64,000 nucleotides of DNA, taken from positions 1 to 64,000 of the forward strand of contig NZ_JADB01000003.1 in the NCBI RefSeq assembly GCF_000518165.1. Reading direction: 5' to 3'. This document shows positions 38,481 through 49,019 of the stretch, one piece after another. Source of the DNA: Bartonella elizabethae F9251 = ATCC 49927 (GTDB lineage: Bacteria; Pseudomonadota; Alphaproteobacteria; Rhizobiales; Rhizobiaceae). Numbering within the stretch: the stretch's first letter is position 1; every line of letters begins with the position of its first letter. Made by a program: the position numbers and the translations under genes. The notes below the pieces were generated by a model that was not told the origin of the DNA, did not search any database, and saw only the letters and a list, made by a program, of their open reading frames with translations.

Positions 38481-39737
38481 TTATTCGTTAGGGTTATGAT
38501 GATACTGCCTAAAGAGATGACCGCGTTCAGCCCATAAGACAAGAAGGATGGCAACGAGACTGAGAAAGAAAAATCCTGCTGAGTTTGGGATGGTTGTTTC
38601 ATCAAATTGTTGCGCTACAAAAAAGCTCAACCCTGCACCGATAGATGTTTGGAGAAATCCGGAGACAGAAGAGGCTGTACCAGCAATTTCGCCCAGAGAT
38701 TCGAGAGCAAGTGTATTAAAATTGGCCATTATACCACCGCAGGTAAACATTAATATACAATATAATGTCATATAAAAGGGGAAAGAGATAACGCCACCTG
38801 CTAAGACGGATCCAATAAACCAAATGCATGAAGTGGCACAAAAGAGCAAAAGCATCGTATGAGCAATACGCCGCATTCCAAGACGTCCAACAAGTTGAGA
38901 ATTCATGAATGATGAGAAAGCCTGAAATGCAGCGCCGATGGCAAAAGCTATCGGAAACCAAAAGCCTAAGTTATAAATTCCTTCGTAGGTTTGTTGTGAT
39001 GTATTAACAGCAATAAAAATACAGCCTAAAATGATGGACGTTGCAAGTGTGTAGCAAAGTGTAGTACGATTTGTCACAACAATCCATAAGTTGTGCTTAA
39101 TGGAAGAAAAGGAAAGAGGGCGTTGTTCATGAAGTGTTTCAGGCAAGCGAAATAGAATCCAAATCATTAGCCCAAAACCAATCATTGCCATGAAAACAAA
39201 AATAAATTGCCAGTGCCCGAGCAGTAAAATAATCTGTCCTGTTGCGGGACCAACCATGGGGGCAACAAGAAAAACCATCATAACAATAGACATGACTTCT
39301 GCCATTTTTCGACCACTGTAGAGATCACGGACGACAGAAACTGTAAGAACGCGCATAGACGCTCCTCCAATCCCTTGCAAGACACGCAAAATAAGCAAGA
39401 GAGAGAAATCAGTTACAAAGGCACAACCAATCGCCGTAAATGAATAAAAAGCAAGCCCAATAAGCATAAGTTTGCGTCGTCCATACCGATCGCTTATTGG
39501 ACCAAAAAATATTTGAGCAATACCATAGCTAATAAGATAACTCGAAATGATATAATGTTGATCATTCTCGTTGAGAACATTTAATCCTTCCAAAATATTG
39601 GGCATAGCTGGCAACATAATATCTACCGCTATAGCATTAATAGCCATGAGTGAAGCAATTAGAATAACAAATTCTTTATAGCCAATTTTTTTTCTAATCG
39701 CATCACTATGCGTTTGTTCATCAACTGAATATGACAT
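38481..39737 (-). CDS. Bcr/CflA-family multidrug efflux transporter (MFS)
   Basis: This 418-residue inner-membrane protein has about twelve hydrophobic segments. MFS motif A follows span 2 (FFGPISDRYGRRKLMLIG), and motif C-like glycines lie in span 5 (MVGPATGQIILLLG). The N-terminal signature MAINAIAVDIMLPAMPNI is typical of Bcr/CflA drug-proton antiporters. The substrate is unknown. It lies downstream of grxD on the same strand, with a gap of 72 bases, and may be read from the purine-bolA-grxD transcript or alone. Confidence 0.87.
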   Translation of the reverse strand: MSYSVDEQTHSDAIRKKIGYKEFVILIASLMAINAIAVDIMLPAMPNILEGLNVLNENDQHYIISSYLISYGIAQIFFGPISDRYGRRKLMLIGLAFYSFTAIGCAFVTDFSLLLILRVLQGIGGASMRVLTVSVVRDLYSGRKMAEVMSIVMMVFLVAPMVGPATGQIILLLGHWQFIFVFMAMIGFGLMIWILFRLPETLHEQRPLSFSSIKHNLWIVVTNRTTLCYTLATSIILGCIFIAVNTSQQTYEGIYNLGFWFPIAFAIGAAFQAFSSFMNSQLVGRLGMRRIAHTMLLLFCATSCIWFIGSVLAGGVISFPFYMTLYCILMFTCGGIMANFNTLALESLGEIAGTASSVSGFLQTSIGAGLSFFVAQQFDETTIPNSAGFFFLSLVAILLVLWAERGHLFRQYHHNPNE

Positions 39738-39809
39738 ATGGCATCCTTGAAATAAAAATTTCGTCTAAAAACAGCTCTCTTTTAAGAGTCTGAATAAAAT
39801 AAAAGATAC

Positions 39810-40142
39810 CTATGATTGATTACACGGAATATTCTTTTCTTTTAAAAGTTCCTGTAACTCATTGTTTTGAAACATTTCTTTAACAATATCACACCCTCCA
39901 ATAAATTCACCTTTAACATAAAGCTGTGGAATTGTTGGCCAATTTGAGTATTCTTTAATCCCTTGACGCAATTCGTCAGAAGTCAGAATATTAATCCCTT
40001 TATAGTCCAATCCTAAATAGTTGAGGATTTGAACAACTTGTCCTGAAAAACCGCACTGTGGAGCGTCAGGCGTTCCTTTCATGAATAAAATGACGTCGTT
40101 TGTTTTAATCTCGTTGTCAATAAAATCATGAACAGTGGTCAT
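39810..40142 (-). CDS. grxD: monothiol glutaredoxin (CGFS type)
   Basis: This 110-residue Grx4-type glutaredoxin binds a bridging [2Fe-2S] cluster as a homodimer or with BolA. The CGFS active site is at residues 30-33 (APQCGFSGQ). Glutathione-binding signatures follow (NWPTIPQLYVKGEFIGGCDIV). It lies 94 bases downstream of bolA on the same strand. The two proteins form a complex in many organisms and are often adjacent. Confidence 0.94.
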   Translation of the reverse strand: MTTVHDFIDNEIKTNDVILFMKGTPDAPQCGFSGQVVQILNYLGLDYKGINILTSDELRQGIKEYSNWPTIPQLYVKGEFIGGCDIVKEMFQNNELQELLKEKNIPCNQS

Positions 40143-40236
40143 TTTTATTCCTCGATATCTCAGATTTTTATAAGTGTGTAATGTTCGTACTATTTTTAAT
40201 CGTATTGAATGAATGAATGCAAGAAGAAATTTTAGA

Positions 40237-40473
40237 CTATTTTGGGATATTTGTTTGTAACATTAAGGCGTGAAGATCATTCCCCATATTACCTTTAAGG
40301 GCATCATAGACCATTTTATGTTGCTGAACACGGGTTTTACCACGAAAACTTTCAGAGATAACTTCTGCAGCATAATGTTCTCCATCGCCAGCAAGATCAC
40401 GAATTGTTACAGTCGCATCAGGAATACCTTCACGAATAAGTGTTTCAATTGCATGGGCACTCATTGCCATCAT
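40237..40473 (-). CDS. bolA: BolA-family protein
   Basis: This is a short BolA protein of about 78 residues. The class II KH-like fold is suggested by AIETLIREGIPDATVTIRDL, and the conserved histidine region by GDGEHYAAEVISESFRGKTRVQQHKMVYDAL. The open frame extends upstream into purL, but AGGAGA at 40477-40482 sits just before the ATG pair at 40473/40470, which sets the start there. It follows purL and precedes grxD, an order seen across Alphaproteobacteria, and the product probably forms a [2Fe-2S] complex with GrxD. Confidence 0.92.
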   Translation of the reverse strand: MMAMSAHAIETLIREGIPDATVTIRDLAGDGEHYAAEVISESFRGKTRVQQHKMVYDALKGNMGNDLHALMLQTNIPK

Positions 40474-40531
40474 TATTCTCCTATGTCGTTCATTTTTTGT
40501 AAGAGTTATTTTAAGAAAAAGAATAAATTTT

Positions 40532-42742
40532 TTATTCTTTACCCATAAATTGTGGAAACCAGTTCTCATAGGCTTGTGTGAGACTTTCTACTGAAAGTGC
40601 GAATATTCCATCTATATGAAGGGAATCTCCCTCAACTTGACCCAGCTCTATTAAAGAAATTGCGTGGGTTTGTGCATGCTCTTTAAGATTGTTGAGAGCA
40701 TCAGGTTTGATGGCTAAGAGATAACGTCCTTGGTCTTCTCCAAAAAGTTCTGCATGGTGGGGAGATTTATTGCTTAATTTTACTTTGATTCCCTTCCCTG
40801 CTTTAATGACCATTTCTGCAAGTGCAATCGCTAGTCCTCCATCAGAAATGTCATGAGCGGCATGAACGAAACCGTTATGAATGACATCTCGGACAAATTG
40901 ACCATGCTTTTTTTCAAGTTGCAAATCTACGGGGGGAGGGGCACCTGCATCAATATTTAAAATGTCACGTGCATAGATTGATTGTCCTAAATGAGAGCCG
41001 CAATCTCCTACTAAAATGATACTATCTCCATTTTGCATACCACTTATTGTGACCATTTTTGACCAATCATTCAGAAGTCCTACACCAGCAATTGTGGGGG
41101 TAGGAAGAATAGCTTCCCCATTTGTTTCGTTGTAAAGAGAAACATTGCCTGAAACGATAGGGAAGTCGAGCATTCTGCAAGCTTCTCCGATGCCTTTAAT
41201 TGCAAAAACCAGTTGTCCCATGATTTCAGGTTTTTCAGGGTTTCCAAAATTGAGATTATCTGTCGCAGCCAGTGGTGTTGCACCTGTCGTGCTAATATTT
41301 CTCCAGCATTCTGCGACAGCTTGTTTTCCTCCCTCATAAGGGTCTGCTTCACAATAGCGCGGGGTTACATCAGAAGAAAAAGCAAGAGCTCGTCTACTCT
41401 TATTGTTGACGCGGATGACGCCCGCATCACTTCCTGGACAAATGAGGCTATTTCCTTGGATAAGCGTATCATATTGTTCATAAACCCATCGTCGTGAACT
41501 TTGATTAGCAGAATTCAATAAGGTTAAAAGCACATCACCAAGATTTTCAACTTTTTTGACGTCTTCTGCTTTCAGAAATGTTTTTTTGGCAGGCTCACTC
41601 CAAGGACGATCATAAACAGGCGCTTCATCACCAAGTTCTTTGATGGGAAGATTAACAACTTCTTCTCCCTGATGAAAGACACGAAAACGTAAATCATCGG
41701 TTGTTTTTCCAATAATGGAAAAATGGAGCCCCCACTTATGAAAAATTGCTGCTGCTTGCTTTTCTAGCTCTGGTTTAAGAACCATGAGCATACGCTCTTG
41801 ACTTTCAGAAAGCATCATTTCATAGGCTGTCATGTTTTCTTCACGAACGGGAACTTTATCGAGATTAAGCTGTATTCCTAGATTTCCTTTTGCACCCATT
41901 TCAACGGCAGAAGAGGTGAGTCCTGCAGCCCCCATATCTTGAATAGCAACCACGGCTCCAAGTTCCATGAGCTCTAAACACGCTTCAAGAAGACATTTTT
42001 CTGTAAAAGGATCACCAACTTGAACAGTTGGGCGTTTTTCACTGATTGAATCATCAAATTCAGCAGAAGCCATTGTTGCTCCACCAACACCATCTCGCCC
42101 TGTTTTGGCACCAAGATAAACAACAGGGAGCCCTACGCCTTGTGCTTTAGAATAAAAAATGGCATCTGTCTTTGCAATACCGGCGACAAAAGCGTTAACG
42201 AGGATATTGCCATTATAACGCTCATCAAAATTGATTTCTCCACCAACTGTTGGAACACCAAAAGAATTGCTGTAACCACCTATTCCAGAGACAACACCAG
42301 AGACAAGATGGCGTGTTCGGGGGTGTTGAGGGGCACCAAAACGCAATGCATTCATCGCTGCAACAGGACGGGCACCCATTGTAAAAACATCACGTAAAAT
42401 ACCACCTACACCTGTTGCCGCCCCTTGATAAGGTTCAATATAAGAAGGATGGTTATGACTTTCCATTTTGAAAACAACACATTGCCCTTCACCAATATCA
42501 ACAACACCAGCATTTTCACCAGGACCTTGAATGACACACTTTCCTTCTGTTGGAAGTGTTTTGAGCCATTTTTTAGAGGATTTATAGGAACAATGTTCGT
42601 TCCACATTGCAGAAAAAATTCCCAATTCAGTAAATGTTGGTTCTCTCCCGATTAACGTTAAGATACGTTGATATTCATCCTCTTTTAGACCGTGTTGTGC
42701 AATGAGCTCTGGTGTAATTGTGATGTTATTGCAAGGATTCAT
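40532..42742 (-). CDS. purL: phosphoribosylformylglycinamidine synthase subunit PurL
   Basis: PurL carries the ATP-dependent amidation of FGAR to FGAM. It is the small form (736 residues) that works with separate PurQ (glutaminase) and PurS, both encoded upstream on this strand. Family signatures include [43 protein letters not shown] (split in the text as [16 protein letters not shown]) and [18 protein letters not shown] gap of about 290 bases separates it from purQ, so it may have its own promoter. bolA follows. Confidence 0.96.
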   Translation of the reverse strand: MNPCNNITITPELIAQHGLKEDEYQRILTLIGREPTFTELGIFSAMWNEHCSYKSSKKWLKTLPTEGKCVIQGPGENAGVVDIGEGQCVVFKMESHNHPSYIEPYQGAATGVGGILRDVFTMGARPVAAMNALRFGAPQHPRTRHLVSGVVSGIGGYSNSFGVPTVGGEINFDERYNGNILVNAFVAGIAKTDAIFYSKAQGVGLPVVYLGAKTGRDGVGGATMASAEFDDSISEKRPTVQVGDPFTEKCLLEACLELMELGAVVAIQDMGAAGLTSSAVEMGAKGNLGIQLNLDKVPVREENMTAYEMMLSESQERMLMVLKPELEKQAAAIFHKWGLHFSIIGKTTDDLRFRVFHQGEEVVNLPIKELGDEAPVYDRPWSEPAKKTFLKAEDVKKVENLGDVLLTLLNSANQSSRRWVYEQYDTLIQGNSLICPGSDAGVIRVNNKSRRALAFSSDVTPRYCEADPYEGGKQAVAECWRNISTTGATPLAATDNLNFGNPEKPEIMGQLVFAIKGIGEACRMLDFPIVSGNVSLYNETNGEAILPTPTIAGVGLLNDWSKMVTISGMQNGDSIILVGDCGSHLGQSIYARDILNIDAGAPPPVDLQLEKKHGQFVRDVIHNGFVHAAHDISDGGLAIALAEMVIKAGKGIKVKLSNKSPHHAELFGEDQGRYLLAIKPDALNNLKEHAQTHAISLIELGQVEGDSLHIDGIFALSVESLTQAYENWFPQFMGKE

Positions 42743-43030
42743 GAGTACTTATCCGTCAAATTAATCGAAATTCAGCATTTTAATTTTTTTTAATCTAGCA
42801 GTTTAGATTATGGAAAACTATGTGGTTTAATAAAAAAATATTCATCTGTAAGGTGGCAGATTTTGTTTGTTAGGTTGGGTGGATTTCAAGACCAAAAACA
42901 ATCTTAAATAATTATGTATTTAATAATATCCATTGTTATTTGTATAGAATTCCCGTTTATAAATTTACAACGTGAGAAATGATATAAACTTTTGTTTTTA
43001 AAGTTATTGCGTATAGGGATTTTTGTAGCA

Positions 43031-43702
43031 TTATCTATTAACTAATTCTAAAGTGCTTTGAAAAAGTAAACGACCGTCAATTCCTCCATGGGCAGGTTCA
43101 ATAAAGTTTTCAGGATGGGGCATCATACCAAGAATATTACCAGCTTTATTAACAATACCAGCAATATCTTTTATTGAGCCGTTAGGGTTTGTATTTTCTG
43201 CGTAGCGAAAAACAATTTGTTCATTATCTTCCATCTGTTTTAATGTTTCACTGTCAGCAAAGTAATTTCCATCGTGGTGGGCAACAGGACAACGAATAAT
43301 TTGTCCTTTAGAATAATATCGAGAAAATTTTGTTTTGGCGTTAACGACTTCAAGTTTGACTTCACGACAAACAAATTTTAAGGAGGCGTTACGCATTAAA
43401 GTCCCAGGGAGCAATCCAGCTTCCAACAAAATTTGAAATCCATTACAAATACCTATTATTGTAACCCCTTTTTGTGCTTTTTCACGAATAGCTTTTAAGA
43501 CGGGGGTTCGTGCTCCAATAGCCCCACATCGCAAATAGTCGCCATAAGAAAAACCACCCGGAATAATAATAACATCTACATCGGGAATTGTTGTTTCTGT
43601 TTGCCAAATTTTGAGTGGCTCAACTCCTGTTATATGATGCAATGCTGCAACCATATCTCGGTCGCGATTTAATCCAGGAAGTTGAATGATGGCAGTTTTC
43701 AT
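43031..43702 (-). CDS. purQ: phosphoribosylformylglycinamidine synthase subunit PurQ (glutaminase)
   Basis: PurQ is a class I glutamine amidotransferase that supplies ammonia to PurL. The nucleophile Cys lies in [17 protein letters not shown], and the His-Glu pair in [28 protein letters not shown] is a further family signature. I start it at the ATG at 43702 ([17 protein letters not shown]); a GTG at 43714 in the same frame would add four residues. It begins about 12 bases after the purS stop. Confidence 0.95.
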   Translation of the reverse strand: MKTAIIQLPGLNRDRDMVAALHHITGVEPLKIWQTETTIPDVDVIIIPGGFSYGDYLRCGAIGARTPVLKAIREKAQKGVTIIGICNGFQILLEAGLLPGTLMRNASLKFVCREVKLEVVNAKTKFSRYYSKGQIIRCPVAHHDGNYFADSETLKQMEDNEQIVFRYAENTNPNGSIKDIAGIVNKAGNILGMMPHPENFIEPAHGGIDGRLLFQSTLELVNR

Positions 43703-43714
43703 GAGGGGGCCCAC

Positions 43715-43954
43715 TTAAAGAAGTTCGATAGTATAATTTTCGATGATAGTATTTGCGAGTAATTCTTCACACATCTTCTCAAGTTTTTTCTTTGCCGTTT
43801 CAGAGGGTTGATCATCAAGAACGATATCAAAAACTTTTCCTTGACGAATGGAGTGAATACCTTCGAAAGCTAAACTTTTTAAAGCACCGACAATTGCTTC
43901 TCCTTGTGGATCAAGGACGCTTTCTCTTAAAGTAACTATAATGCGTGCTTTCAT
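43715..43954 (-). CDS. purS: phosphoribosylformylglycinamidine synthase subunit PurS
   Basis: PurS is the 79-residue structural subunit that joins PurQ to PurL. The sequence shows VTLRESVLDPQGEAIVGALKS and the KLEKMCEELLANTIIENY end typical of the family. It is placed between purC and purQ, as in Bacillus and most Alphaproteobacteria. Confidence 0.95.
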   Translation of the reverse strand: MKARIIVTLRESVLDPQGEAIVGALKSLAFEGIHSIRQGKVFDIVLDDQPSETAKKKLEKMCEELLANTIIENYTIELL

Positions 43955-44019
43955 TTTTTGCTTCCTGTTTTTAAAAGAACCTCTTCTTTGAAGAGAGATG
44001 TATTGATAGAAGGGGATAA

Positions 44020-44784
44020 TTATTTTACCAAGACAGGACCACTTGGCCGAGTTGGTTCATTTTCATTCATAATACCAAGGCGTTTGGCAACCTCTTGATA
44101 GGCATTAATAAGCCCCCCCATATCACGACGAAAACGATCTTTATCCATTTTTTCTCGTGTTTGCATATCCCATAGTCTTGCAGAATCAGGTGAAATTTCA
44201 TCAGCAAGAACAATGCGCATTGTTTCATCTTCCCATAGGCGACCAAACTCCATTTTAAAATCAATTAACTGGATATTGACACCGGCAAAAAGCCCAGAAA
44301 GAAAATCATTAATACGAATTGAAAGTTGCATGATATCTTCTAGCTCTTGTGGGACAGCCCACCCAAAGGCAGTGATATGTTCTTCTGTTACCATCGGATC
44401 ATCGAGAGAATCATTTTTATAGTAGAACTCAATGATAGATTGCGGGAGTGGGGTTCCTTCTTCTAGTCCTAAACGTTTTGCAAGAGAGCCAGCCGCGACA
44501 TTGCGAACAACAACTTCCAATGGAATAATTTCCACTGCTTTAATAAGCTGTTCGCGCATATTTATGCGTTTGATGAAATGTGTTGGGATACCCAAACGCC
44601 CAAGATGGCTAAAGATATGTTCCGAAATTCGGTTGTTTAAAACCCCTTTCCCGTCAATAATTTCATGTTTTTTTGCATTAAAGGCTGTGGCATCATCTTT
44701 AAAAAATTGAATATACGTTCCTGGTTCAGGACCTTCATATAAAATTTTAGCCTTGCCTTCATAAATACGGTGGCGACGATTCAT
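44020..44784 (-). CDS. purC: phosphoribosylaminoimidazole-succinocarboxamide synthase (SAICAR synthetase)
   Basis: PurC joins CAIR with aspartate using ATP. The protein is 254 residues. Signatures are [23 protein letters not shown] (shown here as [17 protein letters not shown]), [16 protein letters not shown] and [10 protein letters not shown]. It lies 65 bases upstream of purS and begins the purC-purS-purQ run. A second purC copy, common in Hyphomicrobiales, is not in the window. Confidence 0.95.
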   Translation of the reverse strand: MNRRHRIYEGKAKILYEGPEPGTYIQFFKDDATAFNAKKHEIIDGKGVLNNRISEHIFSHLGRLGIPTHFIKRINMREQLIKAVEIIPLEVVVRNVAAGSLAKRLGLEEGTPLPQSIIEFYYKNDSLDDPMVTEEHITAFGWAVPQELEDIMQLSIRINDFLSGLFAGVNIQLIDFKMEFGRLWEDETMRIVLADEISPDSARLWDMQTREKMDKDRFRRDMGGLINAYQEVAKRLGIMNENEPTRPSGPVLVK

Positions 44785-44955
44785 TATAATTCTCTATTTA
44801 TCTTGAGAGGTTTTTAATAACATTAGTCAATGATACTATCCTAATTGATCGAAATTCTCAATGATATTGCTATGATACTTTTATAATTTTTGTCATGATA
44901 CATCTGCCTAAAGGAAAAAATACAGAGATAATGAGAAAAAGGCCCTCTCTTTGGA

Positions 44956-45504
44956 TCAAATTTTTGCAAGAAAATGAGAGAGAACCATAAGTCCTTCAGG
45001 CCAAGGTCCGTGTCCAGATTCTGCGTTAATATGGCCGGAATACCCAGCATCAACAAGGAGTGAACCCCAGTCATGAGCGATTTTTTCTGCGACTGAAAAT
45101 TGACAAAATTCATCGTTGCGGCTAGCTATGACAACAGAAGGAAAAGGCAACTTTTGACGATGATAGGGGCCAAATGTCATTAAATGTTTGGGACGTATTT
45201 TCTCATTAGCGACATCGGGAGGCGCAACAAAGAAAGCGCCACAAATTTTTTCTGCATTTTGTATCGTTGCATGAAGTGCGGTAGGAACGCCTAATGAATG
45301 AGCAATAATCATAACAGGCCTTTGAGCTTGTGCGATGGCGGTTTTAACTTCATTAACCCACTCATCACAAACAGGCTTTGACCAATGGGCTTGTTCTATG
45401 CGGCGGGCTGTCGACAGTTTCTTCTCCCAACGTGTTTGCCAATGATCAGGGCCAGATCCTTTGTAGCCTGGAACAATAAGAATATCGAGTTGATTTGCTT
45501 TCAT
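44956..45504 (-). CDS. RBBP9/YdeN-type serine hydrolase
   Basis: This 182-residue alpha/beta hydrolase of the RBBP9/YdeN family opens with the signature LIVPGYKGSGPDHWQTRWE. The catalytic triad can be placed: Ser70 in IIAHSLGVPTA, Asp131 in ASRNDEFCQF and His165 in AESGHGPWPEG. The substrate is unknown; relatives act as esterases or aminopeptidases. It lies between purB and purC on the same strand but has no known link to purine synthesis. It may simply have been inserted or retained there. Confidence 0.82.
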   Translation of the reverse strand: MKANQLDILIVPGYKGSGPDHWQTRWEKKLSTARRIEQAHWSKPVCDEWVNEVKTAIAQAQRPVMIIAHSLGVPTALHATIQNAEKICGAFFVAPPDVANEKIRPKHLMTFGPYHRQKLPFPSVVIASRNDEFCQFSVAEKIAHDWGSLLVDAGYSGHINAESGHGPWPEGLMVLSHFLAKI

Positions 45505-45573
45505 GAATTAGTTTTCTTTGTTACAAGAGTTTTTTGATCATAGAGGGAATAGATTTAGGCTTTCTATGTTGTT

Positions 45574-46884
45574 CTATTGTTGTTCAAAAACACGTTTAAA
45601 AATCGTATTGATATGTTTGGTGTGATAAGAAAGATCAAATTTTTCTCGAAGCTCTGATTCACTTAAAGCTTTGCTAACATCTTTGTCGTTGAGCAGTTCT
45701 TCTAAAAAATCTTTTCCTTGTTCCCAAACCTTCATCGCATTTCGTTGTACAATCCGATACGCATCTTCGCGACTGATTCCTGCTTGTGTGAGTGCTAAAA
45801 GTACCCGTTGTGAGTGAACAAGACCTCGGAATTTATTGAGATTTTTTTGCATATTTTCTGGATAGACAATGAGATTTTCAATGACAGATGTGAGGCGAGA
45901 AAGAGCAAAATCAAGTGTAATCGTTGCATCAGGGCCAATATAACGCTCGACAGATGAGTGAGAAATATCTCGTTCATGCCAAAGGGCTACATTTTCCATG
46001 GCAGGGAGTGCAAAAGCACGGACCATACGGGCTAATCCCGTTAAATTTTCTGTTAAAACTGGATTACGTTTATGAGGCATTGCCGAGGAGCCTTTTTGCC
46101 CTGGTGAGAAATGTTCTTCTGCTTCGAGAACTTCCGTTCGTTGTAAATGGCGTATTTCTATCGCGAGCCTTTCAATAGAGGACGCAATAACACCAAGTGT
46201 TGCAAAAAACATCGCATGACGATCCCGTGGTATAACTTGGGTGGAAACGGGTTCAGCACGCATCCTCAAGGCTTTTGCGACGTGTTCTTCAACGCGTGGA
46301 TCGATATTGGCAAAAGTTCCTACAGCGCCTGAAATTGCGCAAGTAGAAATTTCTTCGCGTGCTGCTAGAAGACGTTTGCGACAACGGGAAAACTCAGCGT
46401 ATGCGAGAGCGAATTTGACTCCAAATGTCGTTGGTTCAGCATGAATGCCATGACTCCGCCCAATAGTGATTGTTTCTTTATGTTCAAAAGCACGTTTTTT
46501 TAAGGCTTCAAGGAGTTGGTCTATATCCTTGAGCAAAATATCACTCGCACGCATCAATTGAATGCTCAGCGTTGTATCAAGAACATCAGATGATGTCATA
46601 CCTTGGTGGATAAAACGTGCTTCTGGTCCAATGAATTCAGCGAGGTGGGTTAGAAAAGCAATAACATCATGTTTGGTAACGGCTTCAATTTCATCAATAC
46701 GATTGACATCAAATTTAGCAGCTGCCCCTTTTTCCCAAATGACTTTGGCGGCTTCTTTCGGAATAACTCCCAGTTGAGCAAGAGCATCACAGGCATGGGC
46801 TTCAATTTCAAACCAAATACGATATTTTGTTTCGGGAGACCAAATTGCTACCATTTCAGGGCGGGAATAACGTGCGATCATCAT
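45574..46884 (-). CDS. purB: adenylosuccinate lyase
   Basis: PurB removes fumarate from SAICAR and from adenylosuccinate. The protein is 436 residues. The fumarase-superfamily signature is in [18 protein letters not shown], the catalytic His region in [14 protein letters not shown], and [14 protein letters not shown] is also typical. The start is one of two adjacent ATGs (46884 or 46881; [10 protein letters not shown]). It overlaps the rpe stop by four bases, so the two are translationally coupled. Confidence 0.96.
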   Translation of the reverse strand: MMIARYSRPEMVAIWSPETKYRIWFEIEAHACDALAQLGVIPKEAAKVIWEKGAAAKFDVNRIDEIEAVTKHDVIAFLTHLAEFIGPEARFIHQGMTSSDVLDTTLSIQLMRASDILLKDIDQLLEALKKRAFEHKETITIGRSHGIHAEPTTFGVKFALAYAEFSRCRKRLLAAREEISTCAISGAVGTFANIDPRVEEHVAKALRMRAEPVSTQVIPRDRHAMFFATLGVIASSIERLAIEIRHLQRTEVLEAEEHFSPGQKGSSAMPHKRNPVLTENLTGLARMVRAFALPAMENVALWHERDISHSSVERYIGPDATITLDFALSRLTSVIENLIVYPENMQKNLNKFRGLVHSQRVLLALTQAGISREDAYRIVQRNAMKVWEQGKDFLEELLNDKDVSKALSESELREKFDLSYHTKHINTIFKRVFEQQ

Positions 46885-47567
46885 TTTTTTCCTTGTTGTG
46901 AGAGGAGAGCTGCTTGGCGCAATGCACTTATGCGTGTTTTGTAAAGCTCTTTGTTTCCGTTTTTATAAATTGCAGAGCCTGCGACAAATACATTTGCACC
47001 AGCTTTTGCAGTTATTCCAATTGTATCAACGGTGATACCACCATCAACTTCAAGATCAATAGGGCGATTTGCAATCATGCTTTTAACGCGCTTAATTTTA
47101 TCTTTTATTTCTGGAATAAAATTTTGTCCACCAAAACCGGGATTGACGGTCATGATGAGGATGAGATCTAATTGATCAAGCAAATATTCAAGGACATGTT
47201 CAGGGGTGCTTGGATTGAGTGCAATTCCTGCTTTTTTACCCATTGCTTTGATTGTCTGGAGTGAACGATGTAGATGGGGACTTGCTTCAGCATGAATGGT
47301 TATAATATCTGCACCTGCTTTTGCAAAAGCTTCTAAATAAGGATCAACAGGTTTGATCATCAGGTGGACATCAAATATTGCTTTGGTGAATGGGCGCAGA
47401 GCCTTGACGATTTCAGGGCCAAAGGTGATGTTGGGAACAAAGTGCCCATCCATAATGTCAAGATGGAGCCAATCTGCACCAGCATCAACAACATCTAATA
47501 TTTCTTGCCCAAGTTTAGAAAAATCAGATGCCAAGAGCGAAGGTGAAATGAGATGAAAATGGGGCAT
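46881..47567 (-). CDS. rpe: ribulose-phosphate 3-epimerase
   Basis: Rpe interconverts ribulose 5-phosphate and xylulose 5-phosphate in the pentose phosphate pathway. The 228-residue TIM barrel shows [63 protein letters not shown] and LEVDGGI. It lies directly upstream of purB with a four-base overlap, which links ribose phosphate supply to purine synthesis at least by operon. Confidence 0.96.
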   Translation of the reverse strand: MPHFHLISPSLLASDFSKLGQEILDVVDAGADWLHLDIMDGHFVPNITFGPEIVKALRPFTKAIFDVHLMIKPVDPYLEAFAKAGADIITIHAEASPHLHRSLQTIKAMGKKAGIALNPSTPEHVLEYLLDQLDLILIMTVNPGFGGQNFIPEIKDKIKRVKSMIANRPIDLEVDGGITVDTIGITAKAGANVFVAGSAIYKNGNKELYKTRISALRQAALLSQQGKK

Positions 47568-47712
47568 AAAAATCTCCTTGATTGGCTATTTTTATCATGT
47601 CGCTCTGTATACACAAATATCTTTTGTGTTATGACGAAAAAGAAAAATACGTATTATAGATTTTTTTTATACAAAGACCGCTTGAAATTTTAAAGTTTGA
47701 TAAGTGAAAGAT

Positions 47713-48246
47713 ATGTCGAATCATAAAACATATTTGAAGCCTGAACTTCAAGATAATATTACTGTTTCTTCGCAAGAATATCGAGATGCTATGAGTCATT
47801 TTGCAGGCGCTGTGCATATTGTGACAACAGATGGCATTAAAGGAAAGCGCGGGGTGACGGTTTCGGCGTGTTGTTCTTTATCAGATAATCCTCCAACGCT
47901 TCTTGTTTGTCTCATGCGCCATAACCTGAAGAATCATGTGTTTATGGAGAATGGAATTTTTTGTGTTAATAGCTTGGCAGGAAAACATCGTCCATTAGCG
48001 GATGTTTTTTCGAGGCGTTGCAATGTTACACAAAATGAACGTTTTGATGTGGCTCAATGGGGAACTTTGCAGACGGGAGCGCCCAGTCTTTCAGATGCTT
48101 TAGCCTCTTTTGATTGTCGTTTAATTTGTTGGCACGAACATGCAACCCATTGTGTCTTGATTGGTGAAGTTGTTGCAATCAACCGTAGTCAAGAAAAAGA
48201 TGCTTTGATGTATTTGAATCGTGGATATCACACTTTACCTTTATAA
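47713..48246 (+). CDS. flavin reductase-like FMN-binding protein
   Basis: This protein of about 177 residues is of the RutF/HpaC family of NAD(P)H:FMN reductases. The split-barrel signature is visible in FAGAVHIVTTDG, GVTVSACCSLSDNPPTLLVC, and FCVNSLAGKHRPLADVFS. The ATG at 47713 is preferred over a GTG at 47704. Such proteins supply reduced flavin to a two-component monooxygenase, but no partner is nearby. It is divergent from rpe. Confidence 0.8.
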   Translation: MSNHKTYLKPELQDNITVSSQEYRDAMSHFAGAVHIVTTDGIKGKRGVTVSACCSLSDNPPTLLVCLMRHNLKNHVFMENGIFCVNSLAGKHRPLADVFSRRCNVTQNERFDVAQWGTLQTGAPSLSDALASFDCRLICWHEHATHCVLIGEVVAINRSQEKDALMYLNRGYHTLPL

Positions 48247-48551
48247 AGATTTTTATTTTTTGGCATTGATGAAATGATTTATTGGTGTTCCATTTAAATT
48301 TTAGTGCACTGAAAAAGGAGGAGCGAGATTACTTGGAACTTTCTTCTTTTTTCAGGTTTCTTAATAAATGAGAAAGATGACTTTGGGGTGATCTTCGATC
48401 AAAATTCCAGCTTAGGCAAAAAAGCGATCAGGATCAAACAGCATATTTAGACATATTTGTAGATTGTTATGAAAGAACATTTTATTCTTGTGTTGATGGG
48501 TATTGCACAATATATAGACCCCACAGAGCAGATGTGGAGGTTTTTTATTGC
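48247..48551. other. intergenic stretch ahead of dksA
   Basis: About 300 bases that probably hold the dksA promoter. A Shine-Dalgarno GGAGG at 48536-48540 precedes the dksA ATG. No repeat or RNA gene is visible. Confidence 0.4.
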
Positions 48552-48968
48552 ATGAGCGAAGAGATTGATGCTCAATATCGCCCTAGTGAAGATGAGCCTT
48601 TTATGAATGAACGGCAGAAAGCATATTTTCGTGCTAAATTAGTTTCTTGGAAGAATGATATCTTAAAAGAAGCGCGTGAGACTTTGGAAAATTTGCAGGA
48701 AGAGAATGTTGGTCAACCTGATTTGACTGATAGGGCATCTTGTGAAACTGATCGTACAATTGAATTACGTGCTCGTGATCGTCAAAGAAAACTTATTGCA
48801 AAAATAGATGCTGCCTTGGAGCGAATTGATAATGGAACATATGGTTTTTGTGAAGAAACCGGCGAGCCCATTAGTATCAAGCGTCTTGAGGCTCGGCCGA
48901 TTGCCGTTTTGTCGCTGGAAGCACAAGAACGTCACGAACGTCGTGAAAGAGTTTATCGTGATGATTAA
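48552..48968 (+). CDS. dksA: RNA polymerase-binding regulator DksA
   Basis: DksA enters the secondary channel of RNA polymerase and works with ppGpp in the stringent response. The start is the ATG at 48552 after GGAGG at 48536-48540; a GTG at 48534 in frame is less likely. The coiled coil runs over about residues 15-90. The zinc-finger region keeps one of four cysteines: YGFCEETGEPIS has Cys-x-x-Thr, and the second pair reads LSLEA. This variant is common in Alphaproteobacteria. The protein is 138 residues. A FliO-like gene lies convergent just downstream. Confidence 0.93.
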   Translation: MSEEIDAQYRPSEDEPFMNERQKAYFRAKLVSWKNDILKEARETLENLQEENVGQPDLTDRASCETDRTIELRARDRQRKLIAKIDAALERIDNGTYGFCEETGEPISIKRLEARPIAVLSLEAQERHERRERVYRDD

Positions 48969-49019
48969 AGTTATGAGAACGATAAATAAACGAAGTTTGT
49001 AGAGATAAAATTGTATATT

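Noticed and set aside
38716..38961. Minus-strand 81-codon frame inside the MFS gene
   Set aside because: Alternative-frame shadow of the transporter gene.
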